From Meiothermus sp. CFH 77666 (lineage in GTDB: Bacteria; Deinococcota; Deinococci; Deinococcales; Thermaceae): a stretch of 64,000 nt of DNA. Position 1 is the stretch's first letter, and the number at the start of each line of letters is the position of its first letter. Made by a program: the position numbers and the translations under genes. The notes under the pieces are model-generated. The model was not told the origin of the DNA and searched no databases. It was given only the letters and a program-made list of their open reading frames with translations. This document shows positions 32,205-42,098 of this stretch, piece after piece. The stretch is from positions 50,736-114,735 of the forward strand of contig NZ_JAGDFV010000009.1 in the NCBI RefSeq assembly GCF_017497985.1, written 5' to 3'.

Positions 32205-33692
32205 CTACTGAGCGCCCAGGCTCACACCGCGGAAACGCAGGATGCCGTCGGGTATAACCGGAATTCCGCTCAGGCGGCGGCTCAGGCCGATGGTGGTCTG
32301 GGGGTGGTACACGTAGATGTAGGGCAGGTCTTCCTGGATGATTTTGGTGATCTGGCTGTACAGGTCGCGGCGGGCTTCCGGCAAGCGCACGGTGCGGGCC
32401 CGGTTCAGCAGGTTATCCACTCGAGCATTGCAGTAGCCGGAGTAGTTGTTGGCAGCTTTACAGCGCACAAAGTCGTAGATGTTACCGTCGGGGTCGGGGC
32501 GACCACTCCAGCCCACCGCCACGGCCTCGAGCTCCAGCTTGGCCGCCCGGTCGAGCAGGGTGCCAAACTCCACCTGTTCGATGCGAACCTGAATGCCCGC
32601 TTCGGCAGCCATGGCCTGGTAGACCTGGGCCAGTTGGGCCAGTACCGGGCCAGGGGCGATGGTCAGGGTGAAGCTAAACCCTTGCGGACGACTCCCTTCA
32701 GCCAGCTTCTGCCGGGCCAGAGCCAGGTCGCGCTTAGGGACTGCAATGCCTTTATCGTAGGCCAGCGTGCCGGGCGGGAAGGGCCCGTTGGAGGGGAGGG
32801 CTGTACCCAGGAATACCACCCGGTCTACCACATCGCGGTCAATGGTCGCGGCAAACGCCTGCCGCAGGGCTTTGTTGGTGAAGGGGCCTTTGGTGTGGTT
32901 GAGCCAGATACCCTGGTAGCCGATACCGGGGAAGTTGTTGACGGTCAGGTTGGGGTTGTTACGAATGGCCGCCAGGTCTTTGGCAGCTACGGGGGTGATG
33001 ATGTTCACAGCGCCCGAAAGCAGGTTGGCCACCCGCACATCATCGTCGGGGAAGGGGCGATAGACCAGTTGTTCGATGCGGGGGAAGCCCCGCTGCCAGT
33101 AGTTTTCGTTGCGGGCCAGCACAATACGGTCTTGCCGCCGACGCTCCACAAACTTAAAGGGGCCGGTGCCGACCGGGTTGTTGCCAAACTCTGCCCCCAG
33201 TCTTTGAGCAGCGGTCGGGCTGACCATCATGCCCGAACGGTCGGAAAGGATGGCCAGGAAGGGTGCAAAGGGCTCCTTCAGGGTAACCCGCACGGTGGTG
33301 GGGTTGACTACCTGCACGTTGGTGATGAGCGAGAGCTCACCCGAGCGGCGCGAACCCGGTGCGCTGCGGTAGCGGTCAAGGTTGAACTTGACCGCCTCGG
33401 CGTTAAAGTCGGTGCCATCGTGGAACTTGACCCCCTGGCGCAAGGTGAACACATACACCGTTCCGTTTTCCTCCACCCGCCAGCTTGTGGCCAGCATGGG
33501 CACGATGCGCAGGTTTTCGTCCAGGTCTACCAGTTTGTCGTAAATCTGGTTGTGCACCTGCCGATCTACCAGTGCCGAAGAAAGCAGGGGGTCGAGGTTG
33601 GGTGGATCGGCGTCCAACCCCACCGTGACAGTCTGGGCCAGCCCCAGACCCCCCAGGCTCCAAAGAACAACTGCTGCCAACCACTGTTTCAT
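32205..33692 (-). CDS. Extracellular solute-binding protein, family 5 (peptide)
   Basis: 495 residues. A signal peptide (KQWLAAVVLWSLGGLGLAQ) is followed by the family 5 start LDADPPNLDPLLSSA, the NGTVYVFTLRQGVKFHDG signature and long alternating domains. It binds a peptide or related ligand outside the membrane for the two permeases. No lipobox cysteine is visible. The ATG overlaps the regulator's stop (ATGA). Confidence 0.93.
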   Translation of the reverse strand: MKQWLAAVVLWSLGGLGLAQTVTVGLDADPPNLDPLLSSALVDRQVHNQIYDKLVDLDENLRIVPMLATSWRVEENGTVYVFTLRQGVKFHDGTDFNAEAVKFNLDRYRSAPGSRRSGELSLITNVQVVNPTTVRVTLKEPFAPFLAILSDRSGMMVSPTAAQRLGAEFGNNPVGTGPFKFVERRRQDRIVLARNENYWQRGFPRIEQLVYRPFPDDDVRVANLLSGAVNIITPVAAKDLAAIRNNPNLTVNNFPGIGYQGIWLNHTKGPFTNKALRQAFAATIDRDVVDRVVFLGTALPSNGPFPPGTLAYDKGIAVPKRDLALARQKLAEGSRPQGFSFTLTIAPGPVLAQLAQVYQAMAAEAGIQVRIEQVEFGTLLDRAAKLELEAVAVGWSGRPDPDGNIYDFVRCKAANNYSGYCNARVDNLLNRARTVRLPEARRDLYSQITKIIQEDLPYIYVYHPQTTIGLSRRLSGIPVIPDGILRFRGVSLGAQ

Positions 33693-34372
33693 CTGCCTAC
33701 CTCCTTGGTTTTTGCCGAGCGTTCAACGGTACTCAGGTGTGCCAGCATGGCTTTACGGGCTGCCTCGGGGTCGGAAGCCCGAATGGCCTCGAGGATCTTG
33801 CGGTGTTCGTCGAGGGTGGATTGTGGGCGGAAGCGCTTGGCTGTGGCGGTCATACGGGTCTGGCGCAGCTCCGCCGCCAATAAGACCACAATCTCGCTCA
33901 ATACGGCATTCTGGCTCATCTCGGCCAGGGTCTTGTGGAAGTCCAGATCCAGCTCTACAAACCGGTACAGGTCGGCGGTTGCCGATTGCTGCTGGGATAG
34001 CAGTTCTTCAAGGCGTTGGATACCTTCGGTATCGCTTCGCTCTGCCGCTAAAGCAGCCACCGCCGGCTCCAGGATTCGCCGCACTTCAAACAGCTCGGCG
34101 ATGAAATCTTCCTCGTGCAGCCTCGAGCGCAGGCGTCGGCCAAAGCTCTCCGAGGGGTGAGCCACCCGCGTCCCGTCTCCCTGGCGAATATCTACCCAGC
34201 CGTGGAGCTCCAGAATTCGTAAAGCCTCCCGCACCGACGAACGACTCACGCCAAAGCGGCTGGCCAGGTCGCGCTCCCCCGGCAGTTGGTCGCCGGGCCG
34301 CCATACGCCGTCCTGGAGCAGTTGCTCGAGGTCTTTGGCCAGCTTCTCGGGAATTCGGGCAGGGCGCATCAT
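33689..34372 (-). CDS. GntR family regulator, FadR subfamily
   Basis: 227 residues. The N-terminal winged helix has the GntR signature PGDQLPGERDLASRFGVSRS followed by VREALRILELHGWV; the C-terminal all-helical FCD-type ligand domain follows (residues about 80-215). It is the first gene of the peptide transporter/gamma-glutamyltransferase operon and is probably its repressor. A TGGTCTGACCA palindrome just upstream fits the known FadR-type operator form. I chose the first of two adjacent ATGs (34372); either could be used. Confidence 0.9.
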   Translation of the reverse strand: MMRPARIPEKLAKDLEQLLQDGVWRPGDQLPGERDLASRFGVSRSSVREALRILELHGWVDIRQGDGTRVAHPSESFGRRLRSRLHEEDFIAELFEVRRILEPAVAALAAERSDTEGIQRLEELLSQQQSATADLYRFVELDLDFHKTLAEMSQNAVLSEIVVLLAAELRQTRMTATAKRFRPQSTLDEHRKILEAIRASDPEAARKAMLAHLSTVERSAKTKEVGR

Positions 34373-34393
34373 AAAAGAGTCAACCCCTCTTAT

Positions 34394-34404
34394 TGGTCTG
34401 ACCA
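34394..34404. promoter_or_regulatory. Candidate FadR-type operator
   Basis: TGGTCTGACCA is a perfect palindrome about its central T, 22 bases before the regulator ATG. FadR-subfamily GntR proteins bind sites of the TGGTnnnACCA kind. Confidence 0.6.
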
Positions 34405-34432
34405 CTGAACCAGTAAATGCATGAAGATACAA

Positions 34433-34679
34433 TAAGCTGAAACTTCAGGCTTTATGTAGTAAGCGCTACATTCCAGCCCAACAAGCCCCCGTGCTCGCCT
34501 GACAATCCGGGCCTCAAAAGCCGCTTACCGGGGCCATTGGAGGAGTCTTTTCAACTTTTGATCCTGACCAGACCCTGCCAAACCCTGATTGATTCTGACA
34601 GCCGCCTGTAGAAAACGTCATTTGTCACGTGGCCCACCTTGCACAGTCAAGCCACACCGGGTCTTCGTGAAAGCCGCTC
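34433..34679. other. Intergenic region between regulator and YmdB-like gene
   Basis: 247 bases with no gene. It holds a palindrome TGTAGTAAGCGCTACA near 34454 (five-base arms) that could be an operator, and otherwise nothing I can interpret. Confidence 0.35.
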
Positions 34680-35444
34680 TTACTCCGGCTCCTCCCACCG
34701 CATGGGCCGGATTTGCACACACTTACCGCCCTCCAATACGAGTTCTGTCGCACAGAACATGGCCCTGCCCGAAGCCGCTTTGAAGGGGGTGGGCCGCTGG
34801 GTGATGAAGCGCCCTAGAAAGCTTTCGATCTCACCGCCAATAATCGAGTGAATGGGGCCGGTCATGCCCACATCGCACTGAATGGCGGTTCCGTTGGCTA
34901 GAAAGCCCGCATCGGCAGTCTGGACGTGGGTGTGCGTGCCCAGCAGGGCCGATACCTTGCCGCCCAGGTAATGCCCCAGGGCGTACTTCTCGCTGGTGGC
35001 CTCGGCGTGTACCTCGAGCAGAGCATAATCGTGCGGCACCTCGGTCAGTAAGGCCTCGGTGGTGCGAAAAGGGTCGTACAGGTTCAGGCCCATGTCTACC
35101 TGCCCCATCACCTGCATCACCAGCAGTTGCTCTCCCCCCACTTCCAGCACCCAGTGCCCTTGACCAGGGGTGCCGGGCGGATAGTTGAGGGCGCGAATGA
35201 TGGGTTCGGTCTTGATCAGTTCGTATATGTCCTTGTGATCCCAGGCGTGGTTACCCAGGGTGATGAGATCGGCCCCAGCCTCCCGCAGTTTTTTGTAGGC
35301 GGGCTTAGACAGCCCCTTGCCGTGGTGGGCATTCTCTCCGTTTACAATCACTATGTCGTAGTGGGGGCGCAGGTCGGGCAGGTGCATCGCCACCGCCCGC
35401 AAGCCCGGCTCACCGAAAACATCACCGACAAACAAAACACGCAT
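34680..35444 (-). CDS. YmdB family metallophosphodiesterase
   Basis: 254 residues with the family's metal motifs: GDVFGEPG at the N-terminus, VNGENAHHGKGL, TLGNHAWDH, VHAEATSEK and the late LLGTHTHVQTAD. YmdB proteins are phosphodiesterases acting on 2',3'-cyclic nucleotides in other bacteria, often next to rny. Here the neighbours differ. Confidence 0.93.
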   Translation of the reverse strand: MRVLFVGDVFGEPGLRAVAMHLPDLRPHYDIVIVNGENAHHGKGLSKPAYKKLREAGADLITLGNHAWDHKDIYELIKTEPIIRALNYPPGTPGQGHWVLEVGGEQLLVMQVMGQVDMGLNLYDPFRTTEALLTEVPHDYALLEVHAEATSEKYALGHYLGGKVSALLGTHTHVQTADAGFLANGTAIQCDVGMTGPIHSIIGGEIESFLGRFITQRPTPFKAASGRAMFCATELVLEGGKCVQIRPMRWEEPE

Positions 35445-35593
35445 GGCCTCAGCTTATCGTGCAAAGGGGGCGCTCGAGGTGTAAAAGACCGTATATCGAG
35501 CACAACTCCCCCTGTAGCTGGCCATTATGCGCCTCCCACCGGTCGGGTTGGTTCGTCCCCATTCAAAACCAGACAACTTGAGCACTTCGATAT

Positions 35594-37618
35594 TCAGGGC
35601 ATAGGTTGCGTCCGCTGACTTGGATAAATAGCCCCCACCTCACCCCAAAGCTGCTCCAGGCTGGCCGCCGGGAGTCGGCAGGCCCCTTGCTGGCACAGGT
35701 AAGCCAGTCCGGGCTGACGGTTTTGTAACACCGGCAGAGTACCAGGGGAGCCTGCGGCCAGGGTGGTGAGCGGCAGGAACCAAGCGCGAACTGCAGGCAA
35801 CATTTCCGAAGGGATCACCACGGCCAACTCAGAGCCTCGAGTACCCACCAAGTGCGCTTGCAGCAGCGCCGGAAAACCAAAGGGATTGCGGGTCAGGCTC
35901 TGGGCATGAAATGCCACCGCCGCCAGCGCCGCCTCATGCCAGTCGGGGCGCAGGTACAGCGCCGCAAGCCGAAACAGCAGCTCTACCGCCGAGGCGCTAC
36001 CAGAGGGGTAGGGGCCATCGTAGGCATCGCGGACAGCGACAGGCAGGGTTGGGTCAAGCGAGTCGCGGAAACCCCCTGCAGGCTCACGGAAGTGGGTCAG
36101 AATGGCCTCGACCAGGGCATGTGCGGCCTCCAGCCATTCCATCTCGCCGGTGGCTTCATAGAGCGCCAGCAAGCCCAGCCCGTAGTGGGCCTGGTCGCTA
36201 AGGTAGGCCTGGGGTTTGAGCAAACCCTGCCGCCAGGCGTGTCGCAAGAGACCCTCCCGGAACATTTCCTTCAGGACAAAACGGGCGTTCCGACGGGCCG
36301 CCTCCACATAGGCAGGTTCCCCCAGCCAGCGCCCCACCTCCGCAAATGCCCGCAGCATCAGGCCGTTCCAGTCGGCCAGCACTTTGTCGTCGGTGAGGGG
36401 TGGGGTGCGCTGGCGGCGGGCTTCATATAGCCGGTATCGCACACTTTTGACCCAGCTTTCAAAGGATTCCGGCCCCATCCCCAGGTGTTGCATGAGCACC
36501 TCGTCGGGGATGCGGCGCTCGAGGACGTTGGTGTGCTCCCAGTTCCCGGCCTCCGAAACCCCAAACAACAGGCCGGCGGCTTCTGCTTCTGCTCCCAGGA
36601 CTTCCCGAAACTCTCGCTGCTGCCAGACGTAGAACCTGCCCTCCACCCCTTCCGAGTCGGCATCCTGCGCTGAGTAAAACCCGCCTTCCGGCCCGGTCAT
36701 CTCGCGCAGCACATAGTCCAGGGTTTCGGTGGCAATGCGTCGGTAGCGGCGGCGCTGGGCCTGGCTGACCTGGCCAAGCAGGCTCGAGGCCGCATAAACC
36801 CGGGCCAACTGCGCGTTGTCGTAAAGCATTTTCTCGAAGTGGGGCACCCGCCAGATGTGGTCTACCGCGTAGCGGTGGAATCCACCCCCCACCTGGTCAT
36901 ATAGACCACCCTCAACCATGCGGTCTAACGTGAGCTGCAGATGTTTCCAGGCCGCATCGTCGCCCAGCCAGGCATGGGACAGCAGATACTGCAGGGCGGG
37001 TGACTGAGGAAACTTGGGAGCAGCCCCAAACCCTCCGTAAGCAGGGTCGAAGGTTCTGGACAAACCGGCCAGGGCCATCTGGTGCAGATTCTCGGGCAAC
37101 TCGCCCTGGCGGGGCTCGAGCTGGCCCTGCAGGAAGGCTGTGAGCTGCTCGGCGTTTTCCAATACCTCTTTTTGCTGGTGTTGCCAGGCATTGTGCACCC
37201 CCACCAGTACGCGACGGAAGCTCGGCATACCCTGGCGATCCTGGGGTGGCCAGTAGGTGCCACCAAAAAAAGGCCGTAGATCGGGCAGCAGAAACATGTT
37301 CATGGGCCAACCGCCCGAGCCGGTCATGGCTTGCAAGGCCGACATGTACACATGATCCACATCGGGCAGTTCCTCGCGGTCAACCTTAACGGGCACAAAG
37401 TGCGTGTTGAGAATAGCTGCAACTTCTGGATCCTCAAAACTCTCCCGCTCCATCACGTGGCACCAGTGGCAGGTGGCATAGCCCACCGAGAGAAAAATGG
37501 GCTTATGTTCGGAGCGGGCTTTAGCAAACGCCTCCTCGTCCCAGGGGAACCAGTCCACCGGGTTGTGGGCATGTTGTAGCAGATAGGGGCTGCTTTCCTT
37601 GGCTAAACGGTTAGGCAC
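35594..37618 (-). CDS. DUF255 thioredoxin-domain protein (YyaL/SSP411 type)
   Basis: 674 residues. The thioredoxin-like N-terminus has the family signature [20 protein letters not shown] and the CxxC pair C50/C53 in [14 protein letters not shown]. The rest forms an (alpha/alpha)6-type glycosidase-like region ([38 protein letters not shown]). The family is widespread but of unknown function. Confidence 0.92.
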   Translation of the reverse strand: MPNRLAKESSPYLLQHAHNPVDWFPWDEEAFAKARSEHKPIFLSVGYATCHWCHVMERESFEDPEVAAILNTHFVPVKVDREELPDVDHVYMSALQAMTGSGGWPMNMFLLPDLRPFFGGTYWPPQDRQGMPSFRRVLVGVHNAWQHQQKEVLENAEQLTAFLQGQLEPRQGELPENLHQMALAGLSRTFDPAYGGFGAAPKFPQSPALQYLLSHAWLGDDAAWKHLQLTLDRMVEGGLYDQVGGGFHRYAVDHIWRVPHFEKMLYDNAQLARVYAASSLLGQVSQAQRRRYRRIATETLDYVLREMTGPEGGFYSAQDADSEGVEGRFYVWQQREFREVLGAEAEAAGLLFGVSEAGNWEHTNVLERRIPDEVLMQHLGMGPESFESWVKSVRYRLYEARRQRTPPLTDDKVLADWNGLMLRAFAEVGRWLGEPAYVEAARRNARFVLKEMFREGLLRHAWRQGLLKPQAYLSDQAHYGLGLLALYEATGEMEWLEAAHALVEAILTHFREPAGGFRDSLDPTLPVAVRDAYDGPYPSGSASAVELLFRLAALYLRPDWHEAALAAVAFHAQSLTRNPFGFPALLQAHLVGTRGSELAVVIPSEMLPAVRAWFLPLTTLAAGSPGTLPVLQNRQPGLAYLCQQGACRLPAASLEQLWGEVGAIYPSQRTQPMP

Positions 37619-37657
37619 TCGCTCAGAGTAGCGCCAGGTCGCTAAACTAAAAGTAGC

Positions 37658-38119
37658 ATGACTCGCCTGGGGCCTTCCCTCAAAACCCTCCGATACCTAA
37701 TCCACCGGCTGCTGGCCGGCCTGATTGACCTCGGGGTGATGGCGGGTTTGCAGTTTGGCATTGCGGGCTCGGCCAATGCCCTATTTCCGCCCACCTATCC
37801 GGGGCACTATTTCTCTGCCGAGGGCCTGCTTCTTTTCGGGGTGTTTTCGCCCCTGGCCTGGTTCTTGTATTCGGTGCTACCCCTGACCCGCACGGGCGCC
37901 ACCCTGGGCAAGGAGATTATGGGGATTCGGGTGGTCGGCCAGGGTGGGCAGAAAGTGTCCCTCCTGCAAGCTTTTATGCGTGAAAGCGCCGGGCGCTGGC
38001 TCAACGCTATGGTGCTTAATTTGGGGCTGCTGTTTGTTCTCTGGGACAAAGACCGGCAGGCTCTGCACGACATGGTGGCAGATACCTTTGTGGTGTGGCG
38101 AAATCGCCCAGCCTGGTAA
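37658..38119 (+). CDS. RDD family membrane protein
   Basis: 153 residues. The conserved pattern is an Arg in the first helix region ([20 protein letters not shown]), two further membrane spans, [15 protein letters not shown] and a final helix ending with [19 protein letters not shown] proteins are small membrane proteins, some acting as sodium/proton antiporters. It is divergent from the DUF255 gene; a TAAACT lies ten bases before the ATG. Confidence 0.88.
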   Translation: MTRLGPSLKTLRYLIHRLLAGLIDLGVMAGLQFGIAGSANALFPPTYPGHYFSAEGLLLFGVFSPLAWFLYSVLPLTRTGATLGKEIMGIRVVGQGGQKVSLLQAFMRESAGRWLNAMVLNLGLLFVLWDKDRQALHDMVADTFVVWRNRPAW

Positions 38120-38283
38120 CACACCCTCGGTAAGAGCATTCCCTAAAACGCACTCCCTCGCCTGGCAAGTGCATTTAGAAGGGACAGTATGCCGCATACC
38201 CCGGTTTCAGGTGACGGCCTGGAGCACCGGCACTCGAGCAAGCTCACCTTTCGGCCCGGTACCGATTGCTACACTGGTAAGCC

Positions 38284-38586
38284 GTGAGCAACAGCAACAC
38301 CAAGACCCGTACCCAGGCGAAACCGACCACCCGCACCCCGCCCTTGTACAAGGTCTTGTTGCTCAACGACGACTACACCCCGATGGATTTTGTGGTGTAT
38401 GTTTTGATGCGGTTTTTCAAGAAAAGCGAGGCCGAGGCCACCCGCATCATGCTGCAGGTGCACCACGCTGGGGTAGGGGTTGCAGGAGTTTACCCCTTTG
38501 AGATTGCCGAGACCAAGGTTAATCAGGTAATGGACGCCGCCAGCGCCGAGGGACACCCTCTACAGTGCGTTATGGAGCCGGAGTAA
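38284..38586 (+). CDS. clpS: ATP-dependent Clp protease adaptor
   Basis: 100 residues with the ClpS core: [40 protein letters not shown] and the closing [10 protein letters not shown]. ClpS delivers N-degron substrates to ClpA, whose gene lies 1 kb downstream. The start is a GTG; a TACACT -10-like box lies seven bases before it, so the message may be leaderless. Confidence 0.95.
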   Translation: MSNSNTKTRTQAKPTTRTPPLYKVLLLNDDYTPMDFVVYVLMRFFKKSEAEATRIMLQVHHAGVGVAGVYPFEIAETKVNQVMDAASAEGHPLQCVMEPE

Positions 38587-38818
38587 CAGCGCCGGTGGTT
38601 GCCTGCTAACGCCCGATGCACAGCGGTCAATGGTCTATAGCCGATGGTTGAAGGCTGCCCGTATAACTGACTTCTGTTTCGATGGGCTAGACGAGGGTTG
38701 ACCTGCGGCCTAGGTGTACCCATCACTTTGCACAACAGGGATACTTGATGCTGGCTTTTCAGTATCCAAGGTGCCACCGGCACAAATCATTTGGCCCTGC
38801 CAGGTTAGCGTTGTGAGC

Positions 38819-39475
38819 ATGTATCTACCCCCCCATGCGAACCGCTGGTATTTGCTGGCCTTCTGGCTGGCCGTGCTGACCATTGTCTACAACCTCCTCG
38901 AGGGGCTGATCTCGGTCTGGTTTGGCCTGGCCGACGAATCGCTTACCCTATTTGGCTTCGGCCTGGATAGCTTTATCGAAATGATCTCGGGTATGGGCAT
39001 TCTGGCCATGGTACTGCGCATCTGGCGGCACCCTGGAGCCCCCAAAGGTCGCTTCGAGAAAACCGCCCTGCAAATCACCGGCACCGGCTTCTACGGGCTG
39101 GTGGTTATTCTCTCGCTGATGGCCATTTACAACCTCGCCACCCAGCACAAGCCCGAAACCACCCTGGCCGGTGTGATCATCGCCATTATCTCCATCTCGC
39201 TGATGTGGGCCCTCATTCACTACAAAACCCAGGCCGGCATGGCCCTGGGCTCGGAGGCCATCCTGGCCGATGCCAAGTGCGCTCGAGTCTGCATGTATAT
39301 GTCGGGGCTATTGCTGGCTTCCAGCCTGATTTACGCCGTTAGTGGCATCTGGTTTGTGGACAGCCTGGGGGCCCTGGGGCTGGCCTACCTGTCCTTTACC
39401 GAAGGGCGCGAGGCCTTTGCTAAGGCCAACGGCGCCGAGTGCAGCTGTCATGTAGAGGGCACTTCACATGTATAG
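38819..39475 (+). CDS. Cation transporter, divergent CDF-like membrane protein
   Basis: 218 residues with about five membrane spans. Features recalling cation diffusion facilitators are YNLLEGLISVWFGL, FGLDSFIEMISGMG (an acidic metal-site-like motif) and a later ALGSEAILADAKCARVC. It is shorter than full CDF proteins and lacks their C-terminal cytoplasmic domain. A Cys pair appears at the extreme C-terminus (ECSCH). I chose the ATG at 38819; an in-frame GTG two codons upstream is possible. Confidence 0.78.
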   Translation: MYLPPHANRWYLLAFWLAVLTIVYNLLEGLISVWFGLADESLTLFGFGLDSFIEMISGMGILAMVLRIWRHPGAPKGRFEKTALQITGTGFYGLVVILSLMAIYNLATQHKPETTLAGVIIAIISISLMWALIHYKTQAGMALGSEAILADAKCARVCMYMSGLLLASSLIYAVSGIWFVDSLGALGLAYLSFTEGREAFAKANGAECSCHVEGTSHV

Positions 39476-39620
39476 AGCCATACGAAAGTAAGAAAGTTTT
39501 GTCCTGGACACAACAGTGGCCGCCCTAAAGAGCGGTAAGTCTGTAAAAGACGCGATAGGCCGGTGAGCTGCACAATGGCACAATCTGAGGCCGGCGCCTT
39601 GCTAGACTGAACTTGCAGGT
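39476..39620. other. Intergenic region before clpA
   Basis: No gene. TCCTGGACACAACAGTGGCC near 39501 and CTGTAAAAGACGCGATA near 39540 resemble blocks found at 22028 and 22154. A TAGACT at 39603 could be the -10 box of clpA. Confidence 0.35.
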
Positions 39621-41882
39621 ATGGAAGCACCCCTGACCCCCGCTTTAGAACAGTCTATTCGACGGGCCCTCCAGATGGCCCTCGAGCGCGGTCACGAGTA
39701 CGCCGGTTTGGAGCATTTGCTGCTCGCCCTGCTCGACGACCCCGACGCCAGCCGGGTGCTGCGCCATACCCGGGTGAACCTGGAGCACCTGCGAATGCTC
39801 CTGGAGGAGTCGCTCCGGCAGTTCGAGAGCACCCCAGGCCAGGAGCCCGAACCCACCACGGCCTTCCAGCGGGTTATTCAGCGGGCGGTTTTGCAGATGC
39901 GCTCCGCCGGGCGTGACCAGGCCAACGGCGCTAATGTGCTGGTTGCCATTATGGACGAGCGGCAGTCGGCAGTGTATGCGCTACTGGAGCAACTCGGCGT
40001 GACCCGGCTCGACCTGACGGCGGCCATTTCCAGGGGGGCTCTGCCCAAGGGAACCTCTCAACAAATTGAGCCGGTGCAGGTTGGCGAGGAGGGTTCAGGG
40101 GTGGCCGAGAACCCCCTGGAGGCTTACTGCACCAACCTGACCGAACGCGCCCGCAAGGGCGAGCTGGATCCCCTCATCGGGCGCGAGCGGGAACTCGAGC
40201 GCATGCTGACCATCCTTTCGCGCCGCCAGAAGAACAACCCCCTGCTGGTCGGCGACCCCGGTGTGGGGAAAACCGCCCTGGTGGAGGGGCTGGCGCAGCT
40301 CATCGTGGCCCCCTCCAGCAAGGGTGGGAGCGCTCCGTTGCTGCCCGAGCGTATCCGGGGGGCCGAGGTGTTTGCCCTGGACATGGGCAGCCTGCTGGCG
40401 GGTACCCGCTACCGGGGCGACTTTGAGGAGCGGGTCAAGGCCGTAATGAAAGCCCTCGAGGCCCACCCCAACGCTATCCTCTTCATAGACGAAATCCACA
40501 CCATTGTGGGGGCTGGCTCCACTACCGGCTCCACCGTGGACGCCAGCAACCTGCTCAAGCCCGCCCTGACCGGCAAGCTCAAGTGCATCGGGGCCACCAC
40601 CTTTGCCGAGTACAAACACTTCGAGAAAGACCGGGCCATTGCCCGCCGCTTCCAGAAAATTGACATTGCCGAACCGTCCCACGCCGACGCAGTGAAGATT
40701 CTGGAGGGCCTCAAGCCCCGGCTGGAAGCCCACCACCGGCTCACCTACACCAAGCAAGCCCTGGAGCGGGCGGTGGAGCTCTCGGCCCGCCACCTCTCCG
40801 AGCGCCGCCTGCCCGACTCGGCCCTGGACGTGCTGGACGAGGCCGGGGCCGCTCAGGCCCTGCTACCCCCTGGCAAGCGCAAGAGCCGTATTGGCGTAGC
40901 CGAGGTCGAGGCCACCGTGGCCCGCATCGCCCGTATACCGGCCAAGAACCTGAGCCGCGACGACGAGGTGGTACTTGCCAACCTCGAGCAAGAACTCAAG
41001 GGCGCGGTTTTTGGGCAGGATCGGGCGGTGGAAGAGGTCGCCAGCGCCATCAAGCTCTCGAGGGCCGGGCTGCGCGACCCGCAAAAGCCCATGGGCTCGT
41101 ATCTGTTTGCAGGCCCCACGGGCGTCGGCAAGACCGAGCTGGCCCGCCAGCTGGCCGCCTCGCTGGGGGTGCCGCTGCTGCGTTTCGACATGTCGGAGTA
41201 CATGGAAAAGCACTCCGTCTCACGTCTGATCGGCGCCCCGCCGGGCTACGTGGGCTTCGACCAGGGCGGCCTGCTGACCGATGCCGTTCTGCAAAACCCT
41301 CACTGCGTGCTACTCCTGGACGAGATCGAGAAAGCCCACCCGGACCTTTACGCCATCCTGCTGCAGGTCATGGACTACGGCAAGCTCACCGACCACAACG
41401 GCAAAAACGTGGACTTCCGCAGCACCATCCTGATTATGACCACCAACGCCGGGGCTGCCGAGGCCAGCGAGCGCCGGGTCGGCTTTCTGGGCGGCACCCG
41501 GGCTGAAGCCAGCGAGGAAGCGCTCAAGCGCATGTTCACCCCTGAGTTTCGCAACCGGCTGGATGCCATTGTGCACTTCGACCCGCTCTCCCCTGCCGTC
41601 ATGCAGCAGATTGTGGGTAAGTTTTTGCGGCAGCTCGAGGCCCAGCTCAAAGAGCGCAAGGTGGCCCTCGAGGTGCGCCCTGAGACCCTGGCCTGGCTGG
41701 CCGAAAAAGGCTACGACCCGCTGATGGGCGCCCGCCCCCTGGCCCGGCTGATTCAGGAAAAAATCAAGAAGCCCCTGGCCGACCTGCTGCTCTTTGGCCC
41801 GCTCAAGAACGGAGGACGCCTGGCTATCTTGCGCCAGGGCGAGGAGATAGCGCTCGAGACCGAAGGTGCGAACACTCCGTAA
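39621..41882 (+). CDS. clpA: ATP-dependent Clp protease ATP-binding subunit ClpA
   Basis: 753 residues. An N-domain (residues 1-150, with the ClpN pattern HEYAGLEHLLLALLDDP) is followed by two AAA+ modules with Walker A motifs GDPGVGKTALVEG near 212 and GPTGVGKTELARQ near 499. There is no long middle domain, as in ClpA rather than ClpB or ClpC. With ClpP it unfolds and feeds proteins for degradation; ClpS is encoded nearby. Confidence 0.95.
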   Translation: MEAPLTPALEQSIRRALQMALERGHEYAGLEHLLLALLDDPDASRVLRHTRVNLEHLRMLLEESLRQFESTPGQEPEPTTAFQRVIQRAVLQMRSAGRDQANGANVLVAIMDERQSAVYALLEQLGVTRLDLTAAISRGALPKGTSQQIEPVQVGEEGSGVAENPLEAYCTNLTERARKGELDPLIGRERELERMLTILSRRQKNNPLLVGDPGVGKTALVEGLAQLIVAPSSKGGSAPLLPERIRGAEVFALDMGSLLAGTRYRGDFEERVKAVMKALEAHPNAILFIDEIHTIVGAGSTTGSTVDASNLLKPALTGKLKCIGATTFAEYKHFEKDRAIARRFQKIDIAEPSHADAVKILEGLKPRLEAHHRLTYTKQALERAVELSARHLSERRLPDSALDVLDEAGAAQALLPPGKRKSRIGVAEVEATVARIARIPAKNLSRDDEVVLANLEQELKGAVFGQDRAVEEVASAIKLSRAGLRDPQKPMGSYLFAGPTGVGKTELARQLAASLGVPLLRFDMSEYMEKHSVSRLIGAPPGYVGFDQGGLLTDAVLQNPHCVLLLDEIEKAHPDLYAILLQVMDYGKLTDHNGKNVDFRSTILIMTTNAGAAEASERRVGFLGGTRAEASEEALKRMFTPEFRNRLDAIVHFDPLSPAVMQQIVGKFLRQLEAQLKERKVALEVRPETLAWLAEKGYDPLMGARPLARLIQEKIKKPLADLLLFGPLKNGGRLAILRQGEEIALETEGANTP

Positions 41883-42098
41883 GGCTCGGCCCAACTCACG
41901 GTAGGGCATGGGGGTCTCGTCCATCATCCAGGATGTTTTCGTCGGCCTCCCGGCATTGGGCGGGTTTGCCAAAGACACGATTTCGCACAGACTTCTCTTC
42001 ACGCCCGGTAGAACCTGCATCTATTGAAGCTAAACAGGCACTACAGCATCCATCCAGGGGTGGACGAGTGGGCCGGCTATTTGGGTTATGCTCAGCCC
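41883..42098. other. Intergenic region before the epimerase gene
   Basis: 216 bases with no gene I can support. TATGCT at 42087-42092 lies seven bases before the ATG and could be the -10 box of a leaderless message. Confidence 0.3.

Noticed and set aside
32304..34160. A 618-codon plus-strand frame opposite the peptide-binding protein and regulator
   Set aside because: It spans two well-supported minus-strand genes and has no family features.
41883..42098. Minus-strand frame continuing from clpA antisense into this gap
   Set aside because: Most of it is a shadow of clpA, and the tail has no motif or ribosome binding site.
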